Assembly (NCBI RefSeq): GCF_002866825.1
Contig: NZ_PKUS01000002.1
Location: 62,001 to 126,000 of the forward strand
Length of the DNA: 64,000 bases
Direction: 5' to 3'
Source: Pseudohalioglobus lutimaris
GTDB lineage: Bacteria; Pseudomonadota; Gammaproteobacteria; Pseudomonadales; Halieaceae
The notes beneath the pieces were generated by a model, which had not been told where the DNA came from, did not search any database, and saw only the letters and a list, made by a program, of their open reading frames with translations. This document shows positions 35,231-46,772 of the stretch, piece after piece. A program made the translations under genes and the position numbers. Numbering within the stretch: the stretch's first letter is position 1; the number at the start of each line of letters is the position of its first letter.

Positions 35231-36597
35231 CCGCCTTGCAACTGTGTATCGCTGTGCTGATCACAGTGGCGCCTGCCTGGGTCTGGCTGGACCGGCTGGT
35301 ACCTGCAAATCTGCCTGGTCGGGGGTTTCTCCTTACCGGCTATAGCACCGTACTGGGAGTACTGGCAACAACCCTGGTGATGCGCCTGCTGAGCCTTCTG
35401 GGCATACCCTTTTCCCTGTACAGCATTGGTGCCGCCGGGCTACTCCTGGCGCTGGCAGGGTGGTTTGCCCCTGCTCACTGGCGCAGTCCCACCTCTGCGG
35501 GCCAGGTCCAGGCCCTGCAACAACCGATGACCCGCCTGCAGGTATTGCTCATCACCCTGTGCCTGGCACTGCTGGCGGCACGTCTGCTGACACTGGGCCT
35601 GGAGGTGGGCACGCGTCCGGTAACATCCTGGGACGCCAAGCAACACTGGACCAAGCAGGCCAGGGTTTTCTTTGAACTGCGCAGCGTGGTCCCCTACGTT
35701 TCACTGCAGGAATGGCTGGACCTGGACGGACAAGGCGTCTTCACCAACATGCACCCGGACTATCCTGTTGCCACCCCACTGCTGCAGGCGTGGACTGCAG
35801 TCGCCATAGGACAGTGGCACGAGAGCCTGGTAAACCTGCCCTGGCTGCTGATCTGGATGGCAATGGGCCTGGTGTGCTACAGCCAGGCAAGACTCGCCGG
35901 CGCCAGTGCGGCCCTCGCCATCGGTGCAACCTACATGTTGCTGTCCATGCCCCTGCTGAACGTTCACGTGGCACTGGCGGGCTATGCTGACCCACTTATG
36001 GCCACATGCTACCTGGCAGCGGTAGCCGCCTTCTACAATTGGAGCCAGGGCCGCCAGGCCTGGCTGCTGATTCTCGCCCTGATCAGCGCCGCAGGGTGCA
36101 TGCTGATTAAAAACGAGGGCTTCTACTGGTTTCTGTCGCTACTCCCCGGGATTCTGCTGGTACTGGCAGGATTGCGCAGGGGCCTGCTCATACTGGCCGT
36201 CATCGCGCTGGCGCTGTTGTGTGTGCTGTGGTTGATGCCCGCTGATACGGTCGTTGCCGGCCACTCGCTGGCGGGGGCCGATATCCGCTATCGTCCGCAG
36301 AGCTGGCTGCCGATCTACCTCAGTTTCCTGGTGCACGACAACTGGCACTTCCTCGCTTACCTGGTGCTGGCCGCCTTGTTGGCAGCGCCGCTGTTCTTTC
36401 GAGCAACACTGCCCCTGGCGGCGGTGATCGTCTCCGCCCTGTTGCTGTACCTGACCCTATACCTGTTCACCAGCAACGCAGCTGGCGCCGTGCGCTTCAC
36501 TTCACTGAACCGGGTCGCCTTGCAGTTGATGCCCGCAGCAGGCTTTTTCAGCCTTGTCGTTCTGCTGCACTGGGGGCAGAGACAGGAATGCGACTGA
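35227..36597 (+). CDS. polytopic membrane protein, GT-C glycosyltransferase-like
   Basis: A 456-residue protein with about 11-12 membrane helices. The first large loop carries SWDAKQHWTKQARVF and a conserved-looking HPDYPVATPLLQAW, then HVALAGYADPLMATCYLAA and a LIKNEGFYWF segment. This arrangement (acidic motif in loop 1, many helices) resembles polyprenyl-phosphate-sugar-dependent GT-C enzymes such as the ArnT/PMT/GT39 group, but no exact family was recognised. GTG start overlaps the upstream gene. No nucleotide-sugar or flippase genes are nearby, so any glycan target is unknown. Confidence 0.65.
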   Translation: MTALQLCIAVLITVAPAWVWLDRLVPANLPGRGFLLTGYSTVLGVLATTLVMRLLSLLGIPFSLYSIGAAGLLLALAGWFAPAHWRSPTSAGQVQALQQPMTRLQVLLITLCLALLAARLLTLGLEVGTRPVTSWDAKQHWTKQARVFFELRSVVPYVSLQEWLDLDGQGVFTNMHPDYPVATPLLQAWTAVAIGQWHESLVNLPWLLIWMAMGLVCYSQARLAGASAALAIGATYMLLSMPLLNVHVALAGYADPLMATCYLAAVAAFYNWSQGRQAWLLILALISAAGCMLIKNEGFYWFLSLLPGILLVLAGLRRGLLILAVIALALLCVLWLMPADTVVAGHSLAGADIRYRPQSWLPIYLSFLVHDNWHFLAYLVLAALLAAPLFFRATLPLAAVIVSALLLYLTLYLFTSNAAGAVRFTSLNRVALQLMPAAGFFSLVVLLHWGQRQECD

Positions 36598-36715
36598 GCC
36601 CAGCGTCGATGGATAGTGCCGAGACTCGCTATTACATCTGCGCGCAGAAAGACGCCCCTTTATCGCAAGCGGCTTTTACCCTACCCTGACATCAATTTGT
36701 CGACGGAGAAAATTC

Positions 36716-38020
36716 ATGACCCTGGGATATGTTCACCAGCGCTTCAACAGGCGCCTCAACGCTACACCCCTGCCTCGCGATCTCGATGAGATCACCTGCG
36801 TGGACACAGCCAACGAAGTGTCGCCTGAACAGGCCGGAATGTCGCAGCGTGAAGTCGATGCAATCTGGGCGGACACCATCAAGCTTTATCGCAAGGGCAT
36901 GCACCCCATGCTCAGCATCTGCCTGCGCCGCCAGGGCAAGATTGTTCTCAACCGCAGTATTGGCTACCAGCGCGGCGATGCGCAGAGTGAAGACGCGGTC
37001 ATCGGTGACCTGAACACGCCCATCTGCCTGTTCTCGGCCTCCAAGGCTATCAGCGCGATGCTGGTGCATCTGCTGGCAGAGCAGGGTGAGATTCACCTGC
37101 TGGACCCCCTGAGCTATTACATTCCGGAATTCGCCGCCAACGGTAAGGGCTACACCACCATCTACCAATTGCTGACCCACCGCGCCGGCGTGCCCGGGCT
37201 GGGTGAAGGAGTGGATACATCACTGTTGTTTGACCGGGAAGCTGCCGTAGCGGCAATTTGCGCCGCTGACCCCATCGACGATATGGGACGCACCTCAGCC
37301 TACCATGCCATTACCGGCGGCTTTATCATTGACGAGTTGATTCGCCGCACAACCGGACTGACCGTGCAGCAGTACCTGGACCGGTATATCCGCAAACCAA
37401 TGGGTATGCGCTTCTTTCGCTATGGGCTCACCAAGCGCGATATACCCAAAGCAGCAGAGAATCGTTTTACCGGGCTACCACTTGGCCCGCTGGCGAAAAC
37501 ACTGAAGAACGCACTGGGCCTGGATTACAACGAAGTCATACCCATGACCAATACGCCGGAGTTTATGCAGGCCGTACTGCCGGCTGGCAACCTTTATTCC
37601 ACCGCCGAGGAAGCCAGCCGTTTCTTTCAGTTAATGCTGAACTACGGTCGCTGGGAAGGCGAGCAGATTATGCAGCCCCTCACGGTGCATCGCGCCATTC
37701 AGGAATCGGGCAAGGCAGAGTTGGATGCCTCGCTGAAAGTGCCCATGCGCTATAGTCCGGGCTTCATGCTGGGCGGCAGCCCGGCGGGCATATACGGCCG
37801 CAATAGCCGTTACGCCTATGGGCATCTGGGCCTGTCCAACGTGTTTTGCTGGGCCGACCCGCAGCGCGACATTTCCGTGGCCATACTCAACAGCGGCAAG
37901 CCCGTTCTGGGCAGCCATCTCGCGGCCCTGCCACGCCTGCTGTTCAATATCCCAAAGCACTGCGCACCAGTGCGCGACATGGACGCCAAGCCCCTGGATT
38001 TTATCAACGCGCCTGCCTAG
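36716..38020 (+). CDS. serine hydrolase of the beta-lactamase class C family
   Basis: A 434-residue cytoplasmic-looking hydrolase without a signal peptide. SxxK motif is SASK in CLFSASKAISAML near residue 107, the tyrosine motif is SAYHAITGGF as in esterase-type members, and the third motif region is GHLGLSN near the C-terminus. These fit the EstB/LipL-type carboxylesterases better than true beta-lactamases. A good ribosome site (GGAG, 7 bases) precedes ATG. It stands alone; substrate is likely an ester or lipid, not demonstrated. Confidence 0.88.
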   Translation: MTLGYVHQRFNRRLNATPLPRDLDEITCVDTANEVSPEQAGMSQREVDAIWADTIKLYRKGMHPMLSICLRRQGKIVLNRSIGYQRGDAQSEDAVIGDLNTPICLFSASKAISAMLVHLLAEQGEIHLLDPLSYYIPEFAANGKGYTTIYQLLTHRAGVPGLGEGVDTSLLFDREAAVAAICAADPIDDMGRTSAYHAITGGFIIDELIRRTTGLTVQQYLDRYIRKPMGMRFFRYGLTKRDIPKAAENRFTGLPLGPLAKTLKNALGLDYNEVIPMTNTPEFMQAVLPAGNLYSTAEEASRFFQLMLNYGRWEGEQIMQPLTVHRAIQESGKAELDASLKVPMRYSPGFMLGGSPAGIYGRNSRYAYGHLGLSNVFCWADPQRDISVAILNSGKPVLGSHLAALPRLLFNIPKHCAPVRDMDAKPLDFINAPA

Positions 38021-38121
38021 CGAACGGCATACGCTGCTCGCGTTGCCGTTCCGGCACTTGCCCCCGCACTGCACACATACAGTCTTGCGCGAGTATGACG
38101 GCCCCCGGTATACCGCGGATT

Positions 38122-38682
38122 TCAGCGGGCAGGCTGGCTATCGCCTGAGACAGTCGCTAACAGCGCAAGTGCCTGATCGCACCAGGCCAGGGTCTGCTCG
38201 CCCTGGTGTATGCCCAGTTCCAGGGCAAGGTAAACGCCCTTGTGGCGAACCGGCAGGTTGGCCGGGTCATCGTAGTGGCGCCGCCGAATGGCCTCATAAA
38301 GATACAAGCGCTGCATGACTTCCTCCCGCCGCTGGCTGATTTCTCCCACCAGGTGTTCTGCGTTGTCGTCACTGAGGTTGTATAGCTTGAGCAACAATTC
38401 GTCCTTGGTGGGCTGTATCCTGGTCGGGCCAAAAACCCACTGCGCCAGCGCCTCGCGACCCGCCTGGGTCATACCGTAGAGAATCTTGTTGGGTTTGCCG
38501 GATTGATTTACCTCGCGCTTGTTGAGCCAGCCCTTGTCAGCCAGCTTGCGCAGTTCCTGGTATATCTGCTGATGTGATGCCTGCCAGAAAAGGCCCATGG
38601 ATTTTTCAAAATCACGCGCCAACTCCGATCCGGAAAGATCGGCATCGAGCAGGGACGTCATGATCGCCTGGGCCAGAGCCAT
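38122..38682 (-). CDS. PadR family transcriptional regulator
   Basis: A 186-residue repressor-type protein. The winged helix (MALAQAIMTSLLDADLSGSELARDF, then HQQIYQELRKLADKGWL and GKPNKILYGMTQAGREAL) is followed by a long dimerisation helix region (Vir-like C-terminus). I start at ATG, nine codons inside the open frame; AGGTGG lies 9 bases upstream. An ATGCAA-N4-TTGCAT palindrome is 60-75 bp upstream and may be its own operator. PadR proteins usually sense phenolic acids or drugs; the adjacent flavoprotein may be a target. Confidence 0.88.
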   Translation of the reverse strand: MALAQAIMTSLLDADLSGSELARDFEKSMGLFWQASHQQIYQELRKLADKGWLNKREVNQSGKPNKILYGMTQAGREALAQWVFGPTRIQPTKDELLLKLYNLSDDNAEHLVGEISQRREEVMQRLYLYEAIRRRHYDDPANLPVRHKGVYLALELGIHQGEQTLAWCDQALALLATVSGDSQPAR

Positions 38683-38742
38683 TGAGAATAACCACCTGAT
38701 AGAAAGCAAGGACAGCTATCAGCATAGACACTTCTGCCGCGT

Positions 38743-38758
38743 ATGCAAAAAATTGCAT
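38743..38758. promoter_or_regulatory. candidate PadR operator
   Basis: Palindrome ATGCAA-AAAA-TTGCAT between padR and the flavoprotein 3' end. It resembles the ATGT-N8-ACAT type of PadR operators (here ATGC-N8-GCAT). Autoregulation is inferred. Confidence 0.45.
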
Positions 38759-38768
38759 GAGAATCCCG

Positions 38769-38785
38769 GGAGAGCCACTCTCCCC
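38769..38785 (-). terminator. hairpin downstream of the flavoprotein gene
   Basis: On the minus strand GGGAGAG-TGG-CTCTCCC lies just after the dienoyl-CoA-reductase-like stop. A T-run (ATTTTTT) comes some 18 bases later, further than in a classical rho-independent terminator. Moderate support. Confidence 0.45.
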
Positions 38786-38800
38786 CGGAATCAGGGAAGA

Positions 38801-40895
<2,095 letters not shown>

Positions 40896-40917
40896 GATGT
40901 GGCGGTACGCTACGCGC

Positions 40918-41571
40918 ATGGGCTCAAAATCCTCCTATCATCACGGCGATCTACGCCGCACCCTGCTGGACCAGGCAGCCCTGCTACTGCGTGAAGAAGG
41001 CGAGAAAGGCCTCTCCATGCGCGCCCTGGCAGCGCGGGTCGGGGTGTCGCGTACCGCACCCTACCACCACTTCAAGGATAAAGAGGATCTGCTCTGTGCG
41101 ATTGCAACGGAGGGATTCAGGCGCTTTATCGGAGTCCTCAGCCTGGAGAGTGCCGACCTCTCTGAAACCAACGTACGCCAATTCGTGCACAGCTACCTGG
41201 GCTTCGCGATCTCCAATGCCGAGTACTACGACCTGATGTTCGGCAGCCAGTTATGGAAGTCAGGCAGTGTCAACGAGGCGTTACGCCAGGAGGCCCAGGC
41301 GTCCTTTCGCTTCTACCTGGAGCAGGTTCGCGACTGGCAGCGGCAGGGTAAGGTCAATAACCAGCTGGACCCGCTGCGCTACGCCCAGGTCTCCTGGAGC
41401 GCACTCCACGGCATGTGCAGGCTGCTGATTGACGGTATCTACCTGGACCCGGGCAGCATGGGACCGATGTGCGACGAGGCAGGCAGCATGTTCTGGCGAG
41501 AACTGCAGGCAGGCCGCCAGGCCGGGAAGGCCCCGGCTAGCGGCCCGGGTGCTCAGCGTAGTAGTCACTGA
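40918..41571 (+). CDS. TetR family transcriptional regulator
   Basis: A 217-residue regulator. The helix-turn-helix is plain: HHGDLRRTLLDQAALLLREEGEKGLSMRALAARVGVSRTAPYHHFKDKEDLL. The C-terminal ligand domain (TetR_C-type) is less conserved. I start at MGSKSSYHHG; in-frame ATG codons upstream lie inside the palindromic operator region. It is divergent from the dienoyl-CoA-reductase-like gene, the probable target. The last 35 bp overlap the convergent GH2 gene. Confidence 0.9.
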   Translation: MGSKSSYHHGDLRRTLLDQAALLLREEGEKGLSMRALAARVGVSRTAPYHHFKDKEDLLCAIATEGFRRFIGVLSLESADLSETNVRQFVHSYLGFAISNAEYYDLMFGSQLWKSGSVNEALRQEAQASFRFYLEQVRDWQRQGKVNNQLDPLRYAQVSWSALHGMCRLLIDGIYLDPGSMGPMCDEAGSMFWRELQAGRQAGKAPASGPGAQRSSH

Positions 41572-43591
41572 GCAACTTGAAAGCCAGCTTCTCCCTGCCC
41601 TCTTCCGAAAGCAGGCCCTTGCGGTTCCAGTAGTGCTGCTTGTCGGTATTGAGCCGGTAGGGTGCGCGAAAGTCCTTGAGAATCCAGGGTGAGATACCCC
41701 GCAGCGCCTCGCTGTTTTCCAGCATCGCCAGCTGTTGTTGGTAAACGCGCGCCTGGTAGTCCTCACTCCATACATCCAGCGGCCCGCCCCGCTGACCCTG
41801 TTTGGCGCCCGCACCGAACTCACTGATTACCAGTGGCTTGCCAAAATCGGTGTCTATGGTGAACTTCACCATCTCGGTGAGCATGCGTTCGCGCACCTGT
41901 GCCTCAGTCACTTCCAGTCCACGCTCAACCAGCGCGTCAGTGATCATCCCCGACATGTACCAGCCCAGGTACTCGTTGTAGCCGATGACATCAACAACCT
42001 CACCCAACGGGTCCTCGATGGTCATGGTCACCGGCTCAGGGTCGGTAAAGAAGGCGACAAGTTTGCTATGCTCTGCGGCGATCAGGGTACCAATATACTC
42101 CCCCACCGCCTCCATACCACCAAAGCCCAGTAACGCAGCCGTCAACAAGCGGGTATCGTCCTGGCCGCGCACATGCTCCGCCATGGACTGGAAAAACGCG
42201 TCGCGGGCCTCGGTCTCGGGCGTTTCATTGCCCAGGCTCCACAGAATCACGGCAGCCCGATTCTGATCGCGTGCAATCAGTTCACTGTATTGTTTCTGCG
42301 CACTCCCCAGCGTGCAGGGGTTGTCAAAAGTGATGTTGTGGTAAACCGGCAGTTCGGCCCAGACCAGTATTCCGGCGCGGTCGGCAGCACGCACCATGTG
42401 CTCATTGTGCGGATAATGTGCGAGGCGCACGAAATTGGCATTGAGCGCCTTCAGTCTGTCGATAACTGCCGCGGCATCCGCTGCACTATGGGCGCGACCG
42501 GGGCGCAGCAACGACTCCTCATGCAGCGAAACACCACGCAGGAATACCGGCTCGCCATTGAGCAGGATATCTTCGCCGCGGGTTTCGATACTACGAAAGC
42601 CGATGTGATCCTTGAGCACAGACCCTTCGATTGACCACTCCACATCATAGAGATGCGGTTCCTGTGGCGACCACAGTTTCAGCGATGCATCAAGGCGAAC
42701 CGTTGCCCGTCCCCGCGCATCAACCCGAAAAGTCTCGTCGATATCCGCGCCGGGAATACGCAGGCGTACTGCCTGACCCGCCCTGGCCCCCTGTAATTGC
42801 ACCCAGCCCTGCAAACGCTCGCGGCTACCCTTCGCCAACTGCAATTTGTAGTTTCCGAGAAAGGTAGCGGGTGTCTCCACCAGCATGACATCGCGGGTAA
42901 TGCCGCCATAGTTCAGCCAGTCATTATATTCTGTGGGTATCTCCGTGGGGGCGCTGCGGCTGTCCACCTTCACCACCACGCTATTGCTTCCGGGGCGCAA
43001 GTACTGCGTTATCTCGGTATTAAACGGCGTAAACCCACCTTTGTGACGCGCCAGCAAGGTGCCGTTCACGTACACGTCCTTGGCAAAATTTGCGCCACCA
43101 AAGTAGAGAAAAAGGCGTCGACCGTCATCGAGCTGATAGTCAAAGTCCCGCTGGTACCAGACGATGCCCCGGTACCAGAACAACTCAGCGTGCTGGCTGT
43201 TCCAGTCTCCTGGCACCTGCAGGGTGTCGCCGCCCGCAAAGCTGTATTCCAGCAGCTCTCCCGCGCCATAACTGGCATCTTCACCAACGCCACCCCTGAG
43301 AAGCGGACTGGCATCGCCCACACCGAGTTGATCAACAATATAGTTCCACTGACCATTGAGGGAGGTCACGCTGCGGCTTCTGACGTTCCCCAGCAGCGGG
43401 GCCAGAGGCTGTTCAGGGACTTTTACCCGCGCCGTGAATAGCGGGTTATCTTCATGCCCACCATCAGCGACGGCTTCCACCGGGCATAGGTCATTGGCGG
43501 CCAGCGACTGATAGCTGGGCGACTCCGCAGCGCAAGCCACCAACAGCACAGCACTGACCAGCGTAACTGCAATGGGCAACATTCTTCTCAC
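41537..43591 (-). CDS. glycoside hydrolase family 2 lipoprotein (beta-glucuronidase/galactosidase type)
   Basis: A 684-residue secreted lipoprotein. GTG start with GAGAGG 7 bases upstream, signal MRRMLPIAVTLVSAVLLVAC with lipobox LVAC. It has the GH2 order: jelly-roll sugar-binding domain, immunoglobulin-like domain, then TIM barrel. The acid/base glutamate is in LWSLGNETPE (about E456) and the nucleophile in VISEFGAGA (about E591). It should cleave a beta-glucuronide or beta-galactoside at the cell envelope. No other carbohydrate-use genes or TonB receptor lie next to it; the RND operon starts 36 bp upstream. Confidence 0.9.
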   Translation of the reverse strand: MRRMLPIAVTLVSAVLLVACAAESPSYQSLAANDLCPVEAVADGGHEDNPLFTARVKVPEQPLAPLLGNVRSRSVTSLNGQWNYIVDQLGVGDASPLLRGGVGEDASYGAGELLEYSFAGGDTLQVPGDWNSQHAELFWYRGIVWYQRDFDYQLDDGRRLFLYFGGANFAKDVYVNGTLLARHKGGFTPFNTEITQYLRPGSNSVVVKVDSRSAPTEIPTEYNDWLNYGGITRDVMLVETPATFLGNYKLQLAKGSRERLQGWVQLQGARAGQAVRLRIPGADIDETFRVDARGRATVRLDASLKLWSPQEPHLYDVEWSIEGSVLKDHIGFRSIETRGEDILLNGEPVFLRGVSLHEESLLRPGRAHSAADAAAVIDRLKALNANFVRLAHYPHNEHMVRAADRAGILVWAELPVYHNITFDNPCTLGSAQKQYSELIARDQNRAAVILWSLGNETPETEARDAFFQSMAEHVRGQDDTRLLTAALLGFGGMEAVGEYIGTLIAAEHSKLVAFFTDPEPVTMTIEDPLGEVVDVIGYNEYLGWYMSGMITDALVERGLEVTEAQVRERMLTEMVKFTIDTDFGKPLVISEFGAGAKQGQRGGPLDVWSEDYQARVYQQQLAMLENSEALRGISPWILKDFRAPYRLNTDKQHYWNRKGLLSEEGREKLAFKLLSDYYAEHPGR

Positions 43592-43627
43592 GGGAAAACC
43601 TCTCTATTATTTTGCTTTCAGGTAGCC

Positions 43628-46600
43628 CTAGCTTGCGTCAGCGCGGTCGAGCTGTCTACTGCGCCCCATCAGGTTGGCGATATCGCGCCCGACAAAGTAC
43701 AGAACCGGAACCAGCACCAGCGTCACTGCGGTAGCAAAGAGCACACCGAACGCCACAGAAACCGCCATCGGCTTTACAAATTGTGCCTGGATGGCCGTCT
43801 CGAGCTGGATCGGCGCCAGCCCGACAAAGGTGGTGATGGACGTCAGCACCACCGGCCGGAAACGTCGCACCGCGCCGTTGACCACCGCATCCCGCCAGAC
43901 TTCCCCGCGCTCGTGCAGCCGGTGGTTGATATGGTCGACCAGCACCAGGCTATCGTTCACCACAATACCGGTGAGGCCGATCATGCCGATGGCAGATAGA
44001 ATACTGACGTCAATACCCACGATCAGGTGTCCCAACACTGCCCCGGTCAGCCCGAAAGGGATCACCATCATGATAATGAAAGGCTGAACATAACTACGCA
44101 GCGGTACCGCCAGCGCCGCGTAGATCATTATCAGTACGGCGATGAATCCCCACTGCAGGGAGCCCGTGGACTCTGCCTGCGCCTCGGCTTCACCCGCCAG
44201 GCGGTGCTTGACCCCGGGGTGACGCGCAAGGATGCCCGGAAGTATGTTGCTAACGATGTCGCGATTTACGGCGCCGGGTTCCAGGCGGGCCTTGTCCACA
44301 TCAGCCTGCACGTTAACCACGCGCTGACGATCAAAGCGATTGATCACACTGACCCCGGTCTGTTCCTGGGCCGTCCCCACCGCATCAAACGGTACCTTGC
44401 CGCGGCCGGGCACATCTATCCACAGCAGCTGCAGTGCATTGAGGGAATCCCGGTGCGCCCGGGGGAGGCGTACATAAGTTCTCACCTCGTGGCGGCCGCG
44501 CTGCACACGCTGTATTTCCGCACCAAAGAAGGCTTGCCGCACCTGCCTGGCCAGTTCCACCTGGCTAAGCCCCAGGGCCCGGCCCTCAGCGGTGATCTGA
44601 ATATCGAGCTCCGGGCCGCCAGCGTCGAAGGTATCGCGAATATCCGATACGCCCTCGTAGTTGAGCAACGCCAGTTTCAGTTCCTGCGCAGCACCGCGCA
44701 TGGCTTCCAGGTCTTTGCCGGAAAGTTCTATGTCGACAGCAGCTCCGGAAGGTCCGGCGTTGGCATCAAAGACCAGCGACTGTACACCCGACAGTTCTCC
44801 CAGGGCCTCGCGCATCCACCCGGCAAGCTCGACTGAGGTCACATCGCGCTCGGTACTCGGCAGCAGCTCAACCGCCACCGTGGACTCGGTATCCACTGTC
44901 GACAGCGTCAACAGTTCACGAATCACACTCTCGTCGAGACCGGTTTCCTGGCGATAGCGCTCGTCCATACGCCGCGCAGCTTCCTCGATCTGCAAGCTGT
45001 AGTTATGCGTGGTCTCAAAGGGTGTACCGTTGGGCATCTTCAGCTTTACGGAAATGGAGTCAGAAGGGACATTGGGGAAGAAAACAAAGCGCACAATGCC
45101 GGAGGGAATCAGTGCAAAGCTGATGATCAGTCCACCGAAAAATACCGCCAGGCTGATATACCGGTATTCCACGGCGCGCTCCAGCAGCGGGCCGTAGACG
45201 CGCTCGCTGAAACGCATCATGCCCCCGGAGCAGGCCTGCTGCAGCGCCTTCAGCCAACCCAGTGGAGAGCGCATATTCGGCGGGGTCTTGTCGATGCGGA
45301 CATGACGCAGGTGTGCGGGTAAAATCAGTTTGGTCTCCAGCAGGGAGAACATTAGACTGAATACCACCACCGGCACCAGCACCGAAATAAGCCTGCCCAG
45401 GCCCTCGGTCAACATGGCGGCCGGGGCAAAAGCGACCATGGTCGTCAGCGCACCGAAGATCGTGGCAACCGCGACACGGCGAACCCCGCGGACGATGCTG
45501 TCTACCCCCTCATCCTCGTCCTCCAGTTGGGAATAGGCGCTCTCCGCAGTAACTATCCCGTCATCCACCAACATTCCCAATACCAGGATAAAACCAAATA
45601 CAGAGAAAATATTAATCGTGGTGAGGCCGAACAGGTCGATCATCAGCAGGGCACCAAGAAAAGAGAAAGGCACGCCGAGAATCACCCAGAACGCCAGTGA
45701 AATATTGAGAAACAGGGCCAGGGTGATCAACACCAGTATGGCACCCTGTATCGCGCTCTTGAGCATCAGCTGAATGCGGCCCTTGAGAATCTCACTGCGA
45801 TCAGCCCAGGCGGTCAGCACCACACCGGGGGGGAGCTCACTCTGCCTGGCGTCGGTAAAGGCGCGCAAGTTAGCGGTCATGGCCAGGACATCCTGATCCC
45901 CCACCCTGTCGACTACCAGGGTGATGGCGCGCTTGCCATTAAGCCGCGTTAACACCGGCTGCTCCTCGAAACCGTCGCGCACCGTGGCCACGTCCCCCAG
46001 CTGCAGCAGCGTGCCGTCGCTGCGGGTCACCAGCGGTACCCGGGCATACTCCTGGGCGGTATAGGCCTGGCCCACAGAACGCAGGGTGATGGCGCCCTGT
46101 GCAGTGCGCAGCTTACCCCCCGGCAGGTCGCGTGATTGCTGGCGCACCGCATTGACAACGCTGTCAAAGCTGAGCCCATAGCGCTGCAGCTCGGCGTCCG
46201 ATACCTCAATGGAAATCTCGTAATCCCGGGCGCCATTGAGTGAGACCTCGCTGATGCCCGGGAGCATCAGTACCTCGTCACGCAACTGGTCGGCCAACTC
46301 ACGCATCTGGTGTTCATCCAGGTCACCATATACCGTCAGGTTCATGGTGCGCGTTTTTGCCAGTACCTCGTCGACGATGGGCTCTTCAGCATCGGCAGGA
46401 AATGATGCGATACCGTCTACGCGCGTTTTTACCTGCACCAATGCCCTGGACATCGGCGTTCCCGGCAACATTTGCACCGTTACCGTACCTGAGCCCTCGC
46501 GTGAAACAGACGAAATCTCCTCGATACCGACGAGATCCTGCAATTCCTCCTCGATAACACGCACGATCCCCGCTTCCACTTCTTCCGGGGCACTGCCCGG

Positions 46601-46771
46601 ATAGGGTACGGTTATGGTGATGGCCTCGGTGGGAAAGGTGGGGAACACTTCCTTGGTCAGGTTTTCGATAGCAGCCAGGCCACCGACAAACACCATCAGC
46701 ATCAGCAGGTTGGCGGCCACCCGGTTGTTGGCCATCCAGGCGATGACGCCCTGTTCACGCGGTCTATCCAT
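43628..46771 (-). CDS. RND family efflux permease (second system)
   Basis: A 1047-residue RND pump. The TM4 motif is GMLVDDGIVTAESAYSQLEDEDEG near residue 400 and the late-repeat helix motif is VVNDSLVLVDHINHRLHE near 965. The usual N-terminal helix (VAANLLMLMVFVGGLAAIENL) starts after MDRPREQGVIAWMANN. I start at the ATG one base after the adaptor stop; the frame extends 10 codons into the adaptor. It differs clearly from the pump at 616-3672. The substrate is unknown. Confidence 0.94.
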   Translation of the reverse strand: MDRPREQGVIAWMANNRVAANLLMLMVFVGGLAAIENLTKEVFPTFPTEAITITVPYPGSAPEEVEAGIVRVIEEELQDLVGIEEISSVSREGSGTVTVQMLPGTPMSRALVQVKTRVDGIASFPADAEEPIVDEVLAKTRTMNLTVYGDLDEHQMRELADQLRDEVLMLPGISEVSLNGARDYEISIEVSDAELQRYGLSFDSVVNAVRQQSRDLPGGKLRTAQGAITLRSVGQAYTAQEYARVPLVTRSDGTLLQLGDVATVRDGFEEQPVLTRLNGKRAITLVVDRVGDQDVLAMTANLRAFTDARQSELPPGVVLTAWADRSEILKGRIQLMLKSAIQGAILVLITLALFLNISLAFWVILGVPFSFLGALLMIDLFGLTTINIFSVFGFILVLGMLVDDGIVTAESAYSQLEDEDEGVDSIVRGVRRVAVATIFGALTTMVAFAPAAMLTEGLGRLISVLVPVVVFSLMFSLLETKLILPAHLRHVRIDKTPPNMRSPLGWLKALQQACSGGMMRFSERVYGPLLERAVEYRYISLAVFFGGLIISFALIPSGIVRFVFFPNVPSDSISVKLKMPNGTPFETTHNYSLQIEEAARRMDERYRQETGLDESVIRELLTLSTVDTESTVAVELLPSTERDVTSVELAGWMREALGELSGVQSLVFDANAGPSGAAVDIELSGKDLEAMRGAAQELKLALLNYEGVSDIRDTFDAGGPELDIQITAEGRALGLSQVELARQVRQAFFGAEIQRVQRGRHEVRTYVRLPRAHRDSLNALQLLWIDVPGRGKVPFDAVGTAQEQTGVSVINRFDRQRVVNVQADVDKARLEPGAVNRDIVSNILPGILARHPGVKHRLAGEAEAQAESTGSLQWGFIAVLIMIYAALAVPLRSYVQPFIIMMVIPFGLTGAVLGHLIVGIDVSILSAIGMIGLTGIVVNDSLVLVDHINHRLHERGEVWRDAVVNGAVRRFRPVVLTSITTFVGLAPIQLETAIQAQFVKPMAVSVAFGVLFATAVTLVLVPVLYFVGRDIANLMGRSRQLDRADAS

Positions 46772-46772
46772 C

